A stretch of 64,000 bases of DNA, taken from assembly GCF_005871085.1 (NCBI RefSeq), contig NZ_VAUP01000041.1, positions 124,001 to 188,000 on the forward strand. The letters run 5' to 3'. A program made the position numbers and the translations under genes. Every line of letters starts with the position of its first letter. Position 1 is the first letter of the stretch. Origin of the DNA: Xanthobacter autotrophicus (GTDB lineage Bacteria > Pseudomonadota > Alphaproteobacteria > Rhizobiales > Xanthobacteraceae). The notes below the pieces were generated by a model. That model ran no database searches, was not told the DNA's origin, and saw only the letters and a list, made by a program, of their open reading frames with translations. This document shows positions 29,146 through 37,312 of this stretch, piece after piece.

Positions 29146-29188
29146 ATGACGCGCCCGGGCCGGCACACTGCCCGCCCGGGCGCGTCAT
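29146..29188. terminator. Long hairpin between convergent cupin and SDR genes
   Basis: A 15-bp perfect stem, ATGACGCGCCCGGGC (29146-29160) with its complement at 29174-29188 and a 13-nt loop, lies between two convergent stop codons. It is well placed as a shared bidirectional terminator, but no T-tract follows on either side. Confidence 0.6.
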
Positions 29189-29196
29189 AGGTGGGA

Positions 29197-29949
29197 TCAG
29201 CCGCGGCCGATAAGGGGCATCTTGGTGGCCATGATGGTCATGAACTGCACGTTGGCATCCAGCGGCAGGCTGGCCATGTAGACCACCGCGCTCGCCACAT
29301 GGGCCACGTCCATCACCGGCTCCACTTTGATGGAGAGGTCCGCCTGCGGCACGCCGGCCTTCATCTTCTGCGCCATGGGGGTATCGGCATTGCCGATGTC
29401 GATCTGCCCGCAGGCAATGTCGTGGACGCGCCCGTCCAGCGAGGTGGACTTGGTGAGCCCGGTGATGGCGTGCTTGGTCGCCGTATAGGGCGCCGAATAG
29501 GGCCTCGGCGAGGTGGCCGAGATGGAGCCGTTGTTGATGATGCGCCCGCCGCGCGGCTCCTGCGCCTTCATCACCCGGAACGCCTCCTGGGTGCACAGGA
29601 ACGGGCCCGTGAGGTTGGTGTCCACCACCTGCTTCCACTGGGCGAAGGTGAGGTCTTCCATGGGAATGGCCGGGGCGCCGGTGCCGGCATTGTTGAAGAG
29701 CAGATCCACCCGGCCGAACTTTTCCACCGTGGCGGTGAACAGGGCGCGGACCGAATCAGGATCGGTCACGTCGGTGGGCACGCACAGGGCGTCGGAGCCG
29801 ATCTCGGCGGCGGTCTCCTGAAGGGCATCGAGACGCCGGCCAGCCAGGGCCACGCCATAGCCGGCCCCAGCCAGCGCCACCGCCACCGCCCGCCCGACGC
29901 CCGAACCCGCACCGGTCACGATGGCGATCTTCTTCCCCGTCTTGCTCAT
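29197..29949 (-). CDS. Short-chain dehydrogenase/reductase
   Basis: A classical SDR of 250 residues. The NAD(P)-binding motif is [12 protein letters not shown], the structural NNAG is in LLFNNAGTG, and the active site is YTATKHA with the Ser in [10 protein letters not shown]. It starts at ATG 29949 ([13 protein letters not shown]). It is convergent with the split-transketolase operon, so it may serve the same pathway by redox conversion of a sugar or ketol, but this rests on position only. Confidence 0.88.
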   Translation of the reverse strand: MSKTGKKIAIVTGAGSGVGRAVAVALAGAGYGVALAGRRLDALQETAAEIGSDALCVPTDVTDPDSVRALFTATVEKFGRVDLLFNNAGTGAPAIPMEDLTFAQWKQVVDTNLTGPFLCTQEAFRVMKAQEPRGGRIINNGSISATSPRPYSAPYTATKHAITGLTKSTSLDGRVHDIACGQIDIGNADTPMAQKMKAGVPQADLSIKVEPVMDVAHVASAVVYMASLPLDANVQFMTIMATKMPLIGRG

Positions 29950-30087
29950 GGCCGCTTCTCCCAGTCTCTCGACGTGTCTCGTACCGAGCTCTCGTCCCAC
30001 GTCTTGCCGTGCGTGACTGGTGCGGTTTTAAATCGTTTTGAATACCCCCGACAACCGGTCTGGCCGCTTTTTTCGCGTGCCGGAGCG

Positions 30088-31200
30088 TCAGTCCGGTGCG
30101 CGGGCGGCCAGGGCGTCGAAATCGATATAGTGCCCGGCACGGTCGCGCTTGGAGGCGAGGTAGCGCACATTCTCGGCGGTGGGACGACCCAGCACCCGCT
30201 GGTCGGAGACCACGTCGAGGCCCGCCGCCTTCAGCGCCGCGATCTTCTGCGGATTGTTGGTGAACACCCGCACCGCCTTCACCCCCAGCTGGCGCAGCAT
30301 CTCGGCGGCGAAGTCGAAGCGCCGCTGGTCGAGGTCGAAGCCCAGCGCCGCGTCCGCGTCATAGGTGTCGTAACCCTGGGCCTGCAGGGCATAGGCCCGC
30401 ATCTTGTTGGAGATGCCGTTGCCGCGCCCTTCCTGGTCCAGATAGAGCAGGATACCGCCCTCGCCCTCGGCCATGCGGCGCACGCTGTCGCGCAGCTGGT
30501 CTCCGCAATCGCACTTCAGCGAGCCGAACAGGTCACCGGTGAGGCAGGCCGAATGCAGCCGAACCGCCACCGGGGCGGACAGGTCTGGACGGCCCACCAC
30601 GATGGCCACCTGGTCGCGCAGGCCCTCACCGCCTCGGAACACCACGAATTCGGTCTCCGGCGCGCCTTCCAGCGGCACCGGCGCGCGCCCGACGATGGCA
30701 AGCCGAGCCACCTGGCTGGCGCGATAGGCCATCACGTCCGCCGCATCCACCGTGAGGAGGCCGGCAACCGCCTCGCCCGGCACCACGCACACCACGGCGG
30801 CGGGCAGGACGAGGGCAAGGCCCAGAAGCTCCAAAGCGGCGTGGTCGAGGGCATTGGCTGGCGCAACCGGCGCATCTACCCGTGCCTCGACACGCAGCGC
30901 GAGGGTCGCGACGCGTTCGGCATTGAGGGTGGGAATGGACACCGAACCCGCCTGGGCGCGCGGGGCGCCCAGCTTCAACAGGCGCGGCGCCGGCAGCACG
31001 AGGCGGGCTTCACTGGCCCCTGCGGCCGCAAGGGCGGCGGCGGTCCTGGCATCGAAGGTTTCGGCGCCGATGACCAGCACCACCGCGCCGATGGCCACAA
31101 GGCGTACGCCACGGCCGGCACGCACTTCCGCCAAGGCCCGCTCCACCGCCATCTCACCGGCGCCATGGCCAAGGCCGAGACCGTCAACCACCGTTGTCAT
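30088..31200 (-). CDS. ribA: GTP cyclohydrolase II with degenerate N-terminal domain
   Basis: The C-terminal part (about residues 165-370) is GTP cyclohydrolase II, the first step of riboflavin synthesis: VRLHSACLTGDLFGSLKCD with the zinc Cys residues, LYLDQEGRGNGISNKMRAYA, and VRVFTNNPQK. The N-terminal about 160 residues sit where bifunctional RibBA has its DHBP-synthase domain, but the acidic signature of RibB is absent, so DHBP synthase activity is unlikely. It is divergent from a RibD-type reductase gene 132 nt away. Confidence 0.9.
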   Translation of the reverse strand: MTTVVDGLGLGHGAGEMAVERALAEVRAGRGVRLVAIGAVVLVIGAETFDARTAAALAAAGASEARLVLPAPRLLKLGAPRAQAGSVSIPTLNAERVATLALRVEARVDAPVAPANALDHAALELLGLALVLPAAVVCVVPGEAVAGLLTVDAADVMAYRASQVARLAIVGRAPVPLEGAPETEFVVFRGGEGLRDQVAIVVGRPDLSAPVAVRLHSACLTGDLFGSLKCDCGDQLRDSVRRMAEGEGGILLYLDQEGRGNGISNKMRAYALQAQGYDTYDADAALGFDLDQRRFDFAAEMLRQLGVKAVRVFTNNPQKIAALKAAGLDVVSDQRVLGRPTAENVRYLASKRDRAGHYIDFDALAARAPD

Positions 31201-31332
31201 GAAGACCCCTTACAGGCAGAGGCGGCGCCGCAACGCGCCAGAAAAGATCCACAAACGCAGCAGGGTCGTAACAAACCAGAGCGTATGGCGTTCCTGCTCC
31301 ACATGCTCCATCTCTACGGCGGGCGAGAACCG

Positions 31333-32148
31333 ATGGATGACACGACCCGGCACCGGTCGCCGCATCAGGCGACCACCGCCTCTGAAGTGGCGATATATCA
31401 TCCTGTTCACAAGGGCGAACGGCTCTTCGTGGTGGCCCAGCTCGGCCAATCCCTGGACGGGCGGATCGCGACGCCCTCCGGCGAATCCAAATATATCAAC
31501 GGTCCGCACGCCCTCGACCACCTGCACGCCCTGCGCGCCGGCGTGGACGCCGTGGTGGTGGGGGTCGGCACCGTCGTCGCCGACGACCCGCTGCTCACGG
31601 TCCGCCGCGTGGCGGGACAGAGCCCGGCGCGGGTCATCATCGACCCCTCCGGCCGCGCCGATCCTTCCGCCCGCTGCTTCGCGGCCGACGGCGCGCGCCG
31701 CATTGTCGTGCGCCGGGCCGGAGTCGCTGCGCCCGTCGCCGAGGGGGTGGAAGTCATAGCCATGGAGGGGGCGGGCGCCTTCGAGCCCGCCGCCATGCTG
31801 GAGGCCCTCGCCGCCCTTGGCCTGACCCGCATCCTGGTGGAGGGCGGGGCGCATACGCTCTCGGCCTTCCTGGAGGCGGGATGCCTTGATGCCCTTCACG
31901 TTTTCGTGTCCCCGGTCATCCTCGGCGCCGGCCGGATCGGACTGACGCGCAAGGCGTGCGACACTCTGGCGGACGCCTTGCGGCCCGCCGCACGGGCGCA
32001 TGTATTTCCGGACGGGGACGTACTGTTCGCGTGCGATCTCGCCCGAGCCGCCGGGAGGGAGGCCCAAGCCGACGATGCCCAATCCAGCGATTCCAAATCA
32101 AACGCCGTCCGCACCGCCCGCGCCCGCCGCCTACGGGCTGCCGGCTAG
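31333..32148 (+). CDS. RibD C-terminal (dihydrofolate-reductase-like) reductase
   Basis: A 271-residue protein with one RibD reductase domain: QLGQSLDGRIATPSGESKYI, DAVVVGVGTVVADDPLLT, and ILVEGGAHTLSAFLEAG. RibD normally joins a deaminase to this reductase; here the deaminase half is absent. It may reduce the pyrimidine intermediate of riboflavin synthesis or a related substrate. It is divergent from ribA, which supports a flavin role. A longer start at 31285 is possible. Its 3' end overlaps the next gene by 74 nt. Confidence 0.84.
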   Translation: MDDTTRHRSPHQATTASEVAIYHPVHKGERLFVVAQLGQSLDGRIATPSGESKYINGPHALDHLHALRAGVDAVVVGVGTVVADDPLLTVRRVAGQSPARVIIDPSGRADPSARCFAADGARRIVVRRAGVAAPVAEGVEVIAMEGAGAFEPAAMLEALAALGLTRILVEGGAHTLSAFLEAGCLDALHVFVSPVILGAGRIGLTRKACDTLADALRPAARAHVFPDGDVLFACDLARAAGREAQADDAQSSDSKSNAVRTARARRLRAAG

Positions 32149-32665
32149 GGCGCTGCACTGGATCATGGCGCTGCTCGTCCTCGCCGTGATCCCTGCCGGC
32201 TTCGCCATGATGAACCTGCCGTCGGGGCCGGCGCAGGACTGGTTCTTCGACCTGCACCGATCCATCGGCTTCACCATCCTGTGCCTCGCGGTGGTGCGGG
32301 TGGTGGTGCGCATCCTCAATCCGCCCCCGCCGCGCCCCGCGAACCTGCCCTTCGCATTGTGGCTGGGAGCCGAGATCGTGCATTACGCGCTTTATGTGCT
32401 GCTGCTGGTGATGCCGCCACTGGGCTGGCTCGCCTCCAACGCCTTCGGTGCGTCGGTGAGCGTATTCGGCCTGTTCACCCTGCCCAACCTGGTAGGCAAG
32501 AACGACGCCCTCGCCGACATGTTCGGTGCATGGCACCAGCGGCTCGCCTATCTGATCACCGCGTTGGTGATCCTGCACATCGCAGCCGGCCTTTGGCACG
32601 GCATCATCAAGCGCGACGGGGTGCTCTCACGCATGCTGCCCCACCTCTCGCGCCGGCAGGCCTGA
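32075..32665 (+). CDS. Cytochrome b561
   Basis: A 196-residue four-helix diheme cytochrome b561 of the inner membrane. The heme-ligand His residues are in ARALHWIMAL, DLHRSIGF, VHYALYVLLL and WHQRLAYLITALVILHIAAG (only part of these bind heme). Proteins of this type move electrons between quinols and periplasmic or cytoplasmic acceptors such as superoxide. ATG 32075 overlaps the RibD-type gene by 74 nt, which suggests coupled translation. Confidence 0.88.
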   Translation: MPNPAIPNQTPSAPPAPAAYGLPARALHWIMALLVLAVIPAGFAMMNLPSGPAQDWFFDLHRSIGFTILCLAVVRVVVRILNPPPPRPANLPFALWLGAEIVHYALYVLLLVMPPLGWLASNAFGASVSVFGLFTLPNLVGKNDALADMFGAWHQRLAYLITALVILHIAAGLWHGIIKRDGVLSRMLPHLSRRQA

Positions 32666-32747
32666 GCCGGGCGATCAGGCGAAGGCGACGCATGACAGGC
32701 GGCATGACGGGAGCTGTGCGGGGCCGGCGCTTCGCATGCGTCTTCCG

Positions 32748-32776
32748 TTGACACGTCGGCAAAGCACTCCTACCAC
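32748..32776 (+). promoter_or_regulatory. Possible sigma-70 promoter of hpf
   Basis: A perfect TTGACA (32748-32753) is followed 17 nt later by a weak -10 candidate TACCAC (32771-32776), 70 nt before the hpf start. The -10 match is poor, so this is a suggestion. Confidence 0.35.
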
Positions 32777-32846
32777 TTAGATAGCCGGCCGGTTTGTAAT
32801 GCAGGATGGGTCGAGTACTCGGCCCCTCCATAGGGGATCAAATCGC

Positions 32847-33428
32847 ATGGCCCTACGCGTGTCCGGAAAGAATATCGACGTGGGCGAAGCCCTTCGTCTG
32901 CGTCTCACCGAGCGGGTCTCCGAAGTCCTCGCCAAATACTTTGATGGCGGATGGTCGGGACATGTCACCGTCTCCAGGGACGGTTCGGGCTACCGCTCCG
33001 AATGCCTGCTCCATCTCGATTCGGGTGTAAACCTGCAAGCGCATGGCAGCGCCCAGGACGCCAACTCCTGTGCCGATTCGGCGGTGGAGAAGATCGAGAA
33101 GCGCCTGCGGCGCTACAAGCAGCGCCTCAAGGATCGACACGGCCATGGCAATGGTGGGAACGACTTCGCCGCCCAGAGCTACGTCCTCAGCGCCGCCCCA
33201 GAGGGGGAGACCGACGAGGAACTGGAAGGCTGGAGCCCCACCGTCGTCGCCGAGCAGGTGAGCCGTCTGCGATCGCTCTCCGTCGCCGATGCCGTGGTCG
33301 AGCTCGACATCACCGGCGCGCCGGTGGTGGTGTTCCGCCACGCCGGGCACGGGCGGGTGAGCGTGGTCTATCGCCGCCCGGACGGTCATGTGGGCTGGAT
33401 CGATCCCGCCGCTGAAGATCTCCACTAG
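32847..33428 (+). CDS. hpf: Ribosome hibernation promoting factor, long form
   Basis: A 193-residue long HPF that dimerises 70S ribosomes into inactive 100S particles. The N-terminal domain (about 1-105) begins MALRVSGKNIDVGEALRLRL; the C-terminal dimerisation domain (about 135-190) includes DAVVELDITGAPVVVFRHAG and VSVVYRRPDGHVGWIDP. It is upstream of ptsN, as usual in this group, though rpoN, which commonly precedes them, is not here. Confidence 0.94.
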   Translation: MALRVSGKNIDVGEALRLRLTERVSEVLAKYFDGGWSGHVTVSRDGSGYRSECLLHLDSGVNLQAHGSAQDANSCADSAVEKIEKRLRRYKQRLKDRHGHGNGGNDFAAQSYVLSAAPEGETDEELEGWSPTVVAEQVSRLRSLSVADAVVELDITGAPVVVFRHAGHGRVSVVYRRPDGHVGWIDPAAEDLH

Positions 33429-33432
33429 GGCA

Positions 33433-33469
33433 CTCGCCAATCAGCGCGCACCGCGTGCTGATTGGCGAG
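33433..33469 (+). terminator. Strong hairpin just after hpf
   Basis: CTCGCCAATCAGC (33433-33445) pairs perfectly with GCTGATTGGCGAG (33457-33469), and four inner pairs (one G-U) close to a 3-nt loop, giving about 17 bp. It starts 4 nt after the stop codon. There is no U-tract, so it could stop transcription with Rho or protect the 3' end of the mRNA. Confidence 0.55.
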
Positions 33470-33921
33470 CGGCGTTCTCTGTCTTAAAGTTAAGAGGGCG
33501 CGTGCCGGTCGGGTTGCGCCGCAATCTGGCCGGCCACCGCGTTCCCCAAGCTGGATTTTGGTCTGGATTTTGGCAGTTGCTCCGGGTCGGAGCCCCTTCG
33601 CCGCAGCGGCATCGCCATCGCGTCGAAAATCTGGGCTCTTTGCGTGAACCGGAGACGGATTTACCGTTCGGATCGAACCCATCCGGACGGCTCTGGCCCG
33701 AAGCCGTTCGGCCCGCCAGCGGACCGTGGCTTGAGCGCAGAGCACGATCCCAGTAATGGAGGCCGCGACGACGACCTCCGGGAGGGGGTGACCCTCCGCG
33801 TGTTGAACAGAGACGGATCGAGCCGGGAGGGGAAGCAGAGGCCTGCTTCTTCGCCCGTCGTCCGGCTCTCGCGTCCGCCGCTTATTTCGAGCCTCGGCCG
33901 CTCGCCGCAGGGATCCGCTCC
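33470..33921. other. Gap between hpf and ptsN
   Basis: About 450 nt without a recognisable gene. It contains a relatively AT-rich patch at 33478-33495 that could be a promoter of ptsN. No ribosomal leader, riboswitch or repeat was recognised. Confidence 0.35.
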
Positions 33922-34386
33922 ATGCCTCTCGCCGACCTACTCGCCCCGGAAGCTATTTTCCCCATGCTGCGGGCGAGCAGCAAGAAACAGGCTCTCCAGG
34001 AATTGGCGCATCACGCGTCCGTCCTGATGGGCCGCGACCAGCGGGAGATCTTCGAGACCCTCCTCCAGCGCGAGCGCCTCGGCTCCACGGGGGTGGGCAA
34101 CGGCATCGCCATTCCCCACGGCAAGTTGCCGGGGCTGACCAAGCTGTTCGGATTATTCGCGCGGCTGGAGAAGCCCATCGACTTCGAATCGCTGGACGGC
34201 GCGCCAGTGGATCTCGTCTTCCTGTTGCTCGCACCTGAGGCCGCCGGCGCGGACCATCTGAAGGCCCTCGCCCGCGTCGCCCGCATGCTGCGGGACCCGG
34301 ATGTGGTGGAAAAGCTGCGTGCCAACCGCGACGCCGCGTCCATCCATACCCTGCTTACGGCGGCATCGACCTCCAACGCCGCCTGA
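33922..34386 (+). CDS. ptsN: PTS IIA-like nitrogen regulatory protein
   Basis: EIIA-Ntr of the nitrogen phosphotransferase relay, which regulates potassium and carbon/nitrogen functions in alphaproteobacteria. At 154 residues it has the expected length. The phosphorylated His lies in GNGIAIPHGKLPG (about residue 66), and KQALQELAHHASVL is the usual N-terminal helix. It is placed downstream of hpf, the common order. Confidence 0.95.
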   Translation: MPLADLLAPEAIFPMLRASSKKQALQELAHHASVLMGRDQREIFETLLQRERLGSTGVGNGIAIPHGKLPGLTKLFGLFARLEKPIDFESLDGAPVDLVFLLLAPEAAGADHLKALARVARMLRDPDVVEKLRANRDAASIHTLLTAASTSNAA

Positions 34387-34513
34387 GCGGCACGTCAATC
34401 CCGCCTCAAGCCATCCCGATCAAAGGGCACGAATCAGCGCCGCGCACCTCCGCCCGAATAGGACCAACAGCGCGCGGCACCTCAGCCTTCCAATGCTCAG
34501 CTTGAAAGCCTGC

Positions 34514-34783
34514 TCAATGCACGCTCACAGGCACCAGCTGGTGCTCCATGGCATTGGCGAGGGCTGCTTCGCGGCTGTCCGTGAGCATAATCGGCGTGCC
34601 GTCCGCCGCATGCAGGGTGAAAAGCTTCATCCCCGGCGCAATCTGCGGCGCCTGCGGGAACAGGGCCTGCACGTCCTCCGAGCGGATGGAACGCACATAG
34701 GCGATCTCGCCGCCGCCCAGAACCGCAAGGGCTTCGGGGGTGATTTCCGCCGGGGTGATCTGGTGTTCGGTATCGTGTGTCAT
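34514..34783 (-). CDS. DUF1150 family protein
   Basis: An 89-residue acidic protein of the DUF1150 family, found almost only in alphaproteobacteria and typically next to a small heat-shock protein gene. The conserved parts are LAVLGGGEIAYVRSI, YAADGT-like LHAADGTPIMLTD and REAALANAMEH. No function is established; heat-shock linkage is inferred from the neighbour. ATG 34783 is preferred to 34807 because it begins the family-like sequence. Confidence 0.85.
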   Translation of the reverse strand: MTHDTEHQITPAEITPEALAVLGGGEIAYVRSIRSEDVQALFPQAPQIAPGMKLFTLHAADGTPIMLTDSREAALANAMEHQLVPVSVH

Positions 34784-34823
34784 CTGATTACTCCTCACTC
34801 CGGGCAATGCGGCACGGCTCCCC

Positions 34824-35249
34824 TCACGGGCGGGAGACGATGTCGATGCGCTTGGCGTGGCGAGCGGGTTCCGGGCGAACCAGATCCACCGAGAGCAGCC
34901 CGTTCTTCAGTTCGGCTCCGAGCACATTCATGCCCTCGGCCAGAACGAAGGTGCGCTGGAACTGCCGGGCTGCGATCCCCCTGTGCAGGAATACGCGACC
35001 CTGGCCATCCTCGACCTGGCGGCCCCGGATGGTCAGCTCCTTCTCGTCGAGGACGACTTCCAGCTGTTCCGCCGTGAAGCCCGCCACCGCCAGGGTAATC
35101 CTGAGGCGCAGCGGCTCGCCGGCGGCTTCGATCCTCTCCACATTGTAGGGAGGATATCCCTCGGCACTCTTGGCGACCCGGTCGAGCGCCCGCTCGACCT
35201 CGTCGAACCCCAAGAGAAACGGGGACGACAGCGAAGACATCCGCGACAT
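34824..35249 (-). CDS. Small heat-shock protein Hsp20
   Basis: A 141-residue Hsp20/IbpA-type chaperone that holds unfolding proteins. The alpha-crystallin domain (about residues 35-130) includes RITLAVAGFTAEQLEVVLD, ELTIRGRQ and FQRTFVLAEG, close to rhizobial HspA-H proteins. It is 40 nt upstream of the DUF1150 gene on the same strand; the two form a typical pair. Heat-shock control is likely, but no promoter was identified by eye. Confidence 0.93.
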   Translation of the reverse strand: MSRMSSLSSPFLLGFDEVERALDRVAKSAEGYPPYNVERIEAAGEPLRLRITLAVAGFTAEQLEVVLDEKELTIRGRQVEDGQGRVFLHRGIAARQFQRTFVLAEGMNVLGAELKNGLLSVDLVRPEPARHAKRIDIVSRP

Positions 35250-35398
35250 CGGTCAAAGCCCTCGTCAAGCGACTTTGCATTGCCGGGCGCGCACCGCTCC
35301 GGCCGCGCCCGCCGGGGCCCTTACGGCACCCCGACCGACCGGATATGGGAGGCAAGTCCCATTCCCGCAAGACGGCGCCGGTCGCAACGCACCGAACG

Positions 35399-37138
35399 TC
35401 ATGCCGCCCGGCGCGGTCCCACGGCGGCACGGGGGGCGAAGCTGTCCGCATCCGCGGCCTGCCAGTCGGCGCCATAGAATGTCTCGTCCGGCGCCTCCAG
35501 CAGCGCACCGGCGGCAAGGAACGGATAGAGCCGGTCCAGCGGCTTCACCTCGATGGGGCTCACCCGGTGCCACACATGGTGCGGCAGCAGCTCGCCGGGG
35601 TGGGAGAGACCGGCGGCCGCCACCAGCTCCGCCAGCGCATGGACAGTGTGGCGGTGGAAGCTCTCCACGCGCTCCGCCTTCTCCGGCACCACCAGGCCGC
35701 GCTGAAGATGGGGATCGTTGGTGGTGACTCCAGTGGGACAGGCGCCGGTGTGGCAGCGCATGGACATGACGCAGCCCAGCGAGAACATGAAGGCGCGGGC
35801 CGCGTTGCACCAGTCGGCGCCGATGGCCATGTTCGCCGCCATGGAGAAGCCGGAGGTGACCTTGCCCGAGGCGGCAAGCCGCACCTCGCGCCGCAGCCCG
35901 GTGCCTACCAAAGCGTTGCGCATGAGGATGAGGCCTTCGCGCAGCGGCATGCCGAGATGGTCGGCCAGCTCCGGCGGCGCCGCGCCGGTGCCGCCCTCGG
36001 CACCGTCCACCACAATGAAATCCGGCCGGATGCCGGTTTTCAGCATGGCCTTGGCAAGGGCGAACACCTCGCTGGGATGCCCCACGCACAGCTTGAGCCC
36101 CACCGGCTTGCCGCCCGACAGATCGCGCAACCGGGCGACGAATTCCATCATCTGCACCGGCGTGGAGAAGGCGGAATGGCGGGCGGGGGAGATGCAATCC
36201 TCGCCCATGGGGATGCCACGGGTCTCGGCGATCTCCGGGGTCACCTTGGCGGCGGGCAGGACACCCCCATGGCCGGGCTTGGCCCCTTGGGAGAGCTTGA
36301 TCTCCACCATCTTCACCTGGGGGTCGGCGGCGCGGTCGGCGAAGCGCTCGGGGGAGAAGGTGCCGTCGCGGTTGCGGGCGCCGAAATAGCCCGAGCCCAG
36401 CTCCCACACGATGTCGCCGCCATGGATGCGGTGATAGGGCGAGAATCCGCCCTCCCCGGTGTCGTGGTAAAAGCCGCCGGTCTTGGCGCCGAGATTGAGC
36501 GCCTCGATGGCATTGCGTCCCAGCGAGCCGAAGCTCATGGCCGAGATATTGAGAACAGAGGCGGAATAAGGCTTCGCACAGGCCGGCCCGCCCACGCTCA
36601 CGCGGAACGGCTCATGGGCCACCGGCTCCGGGGCGAGGGAATGGGTCATCCACTCATATTCGGCAGAATAGGTGTCCAGCTCGGTGCCGAAAGGCTGGCG
36701 GTCTTCCTCATTCTTGGCCCGGGCATAGACGATGGAGCGCTCATCACGGTTGAACGGGCGCTCGGAGAGGTCGTCCTCCATGAGATACTGGCGCAGATAG
36801 GGCCGCAGCGCCTCGAACACCCAGCGCGCCGAGCCGATGACCGGATAGTTGCGCAGCAGCGAGTGCTCGGACTGGGTGATGTCGAATACCCCCACCAAAA
36901 CCAGCGGGAACAGCACACAGAACACGATCAGCCACGCCACTTGGTCCGTGAAGGACAGGACCAGGCTCAGGAGGGCGCCGGCCACCAGCGCGATGAAGAC
37001 GCTGTAGCGGGCGAGCAAGGCTGCGAGGCTGGGGGAGATCAGGCGGCGGCTTGGGTGGACAGGGGCCAGGATGGGGGCCGTGGATGCAATCGTTTTGGCT
37101 TTCGGCGCGGCAGCTAATGGCTCTTCGGCTCTGTGCAT
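35399..37138 (-). CDS. FMN-binding glutamate synthase family protein, membrane-anchored
   Basis: A 579-residue protein with two N-terminal membrane helices (about 40-87) and a glutamate-synthase-like FMN barrel (about 150-550). FMN-phosphate binding is at VVDGAEGGTGAAPPE, and the iron-sulfur Cys set C-x5-C-x4-C is in GCVMSMRCHTGACPTG. It lacks the amidotransferase domain of true GltB. The family (archaeal-type or FMN-binding glutamate synthase-like) is widespread, and its reaction is often unproven. Confidence 0.87.
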   Translation of the reverse strand: MHRAEEPLAAAPKAKTIASTAPILAPVHPSRRLISPSLAALLARYSVFIALVAGALLSLVLSFTDQVAWLIVFCVLFPLVLVGVFDITQSEHSLLRNYPVIGSARWVFEALRPYLRQYLMEDDLSERPFNRDERSIVYARAKNEEDRQPFGTELDTYSAEYEWMTHSLAPEPVAHEPFRVSVGGPACAKPYSASVLNISAMSFGSLGRNAIEALNLGAKTGGFYHDTGEGGFSPYHRIHGGDIVWELGSGYFGARNRDGTFSPERFADRAADPQVKMVEIKLSQGAKPGHGGVLPAAKVTPEIAETRGIPMGEDCISPARHSAFSTPVQMMEFVARLRDLSGGKPVGLKLCVGHPSEVFALAKAMLKTGIRPDFIVVDGAEGGTGAAPPELADHLGMPLREGLILMRNALVGTGLRREVRLAASGKVTSGFSMAANMAIGADWCNAARAFMFSLGCVMSMRCHTGACPTGVTTNDPHLQRGLVVPEKAERVESFHRHTVHALAELVAAAGLSHPGELLPHHVWHRVSPIEVKPLDRLYPFLAAGALLEAPDETFYGADWQAADADSFAPRAAVGPRRAA

Positions 37139-37162
37139 GGCGGCGATCCTCCCGGCGCCAAG

Positions 37163-37266
37163 CTAGAGCAATTTCAGCGCATGTGTGAAACGCTTTCACG
37201 TCCGAAATTGCGTTAAAACAACAAGATAGGACGTTTCGCGGCCCAACGGATCACGAAACGCCCTAG
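37163..37266 (+). repeat. Dispersed palindromic repeat, copy 3 (long form)
   Basis: It runs from CTAGAGCAATTTCAGCG to GAAACGCCCTAG and contains TGTGAAACGCTTTCACG (an inverted repeat), GAAATTGCGTTAAAACAACA and a second inverted pair around CGTTTCG/CGAAACG. It lies between the FMN protein start and the TIM-barrel stop. Related to copies at 2509, 26321 and 56505. Confidence 0.65.
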
Positions 37267-37312
37267 CCCTTTGTTTTGACGCGCATTCTCCGCGCCCGGC
37301 GCAGAGGCCGCC

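Noticed and set aside
31392-31401. GATATATCAT resembling the operator at 26505
   Set aside because: It lies inside the coding region of the RibD-type gene and only part of the palindrome is present; likely chance.
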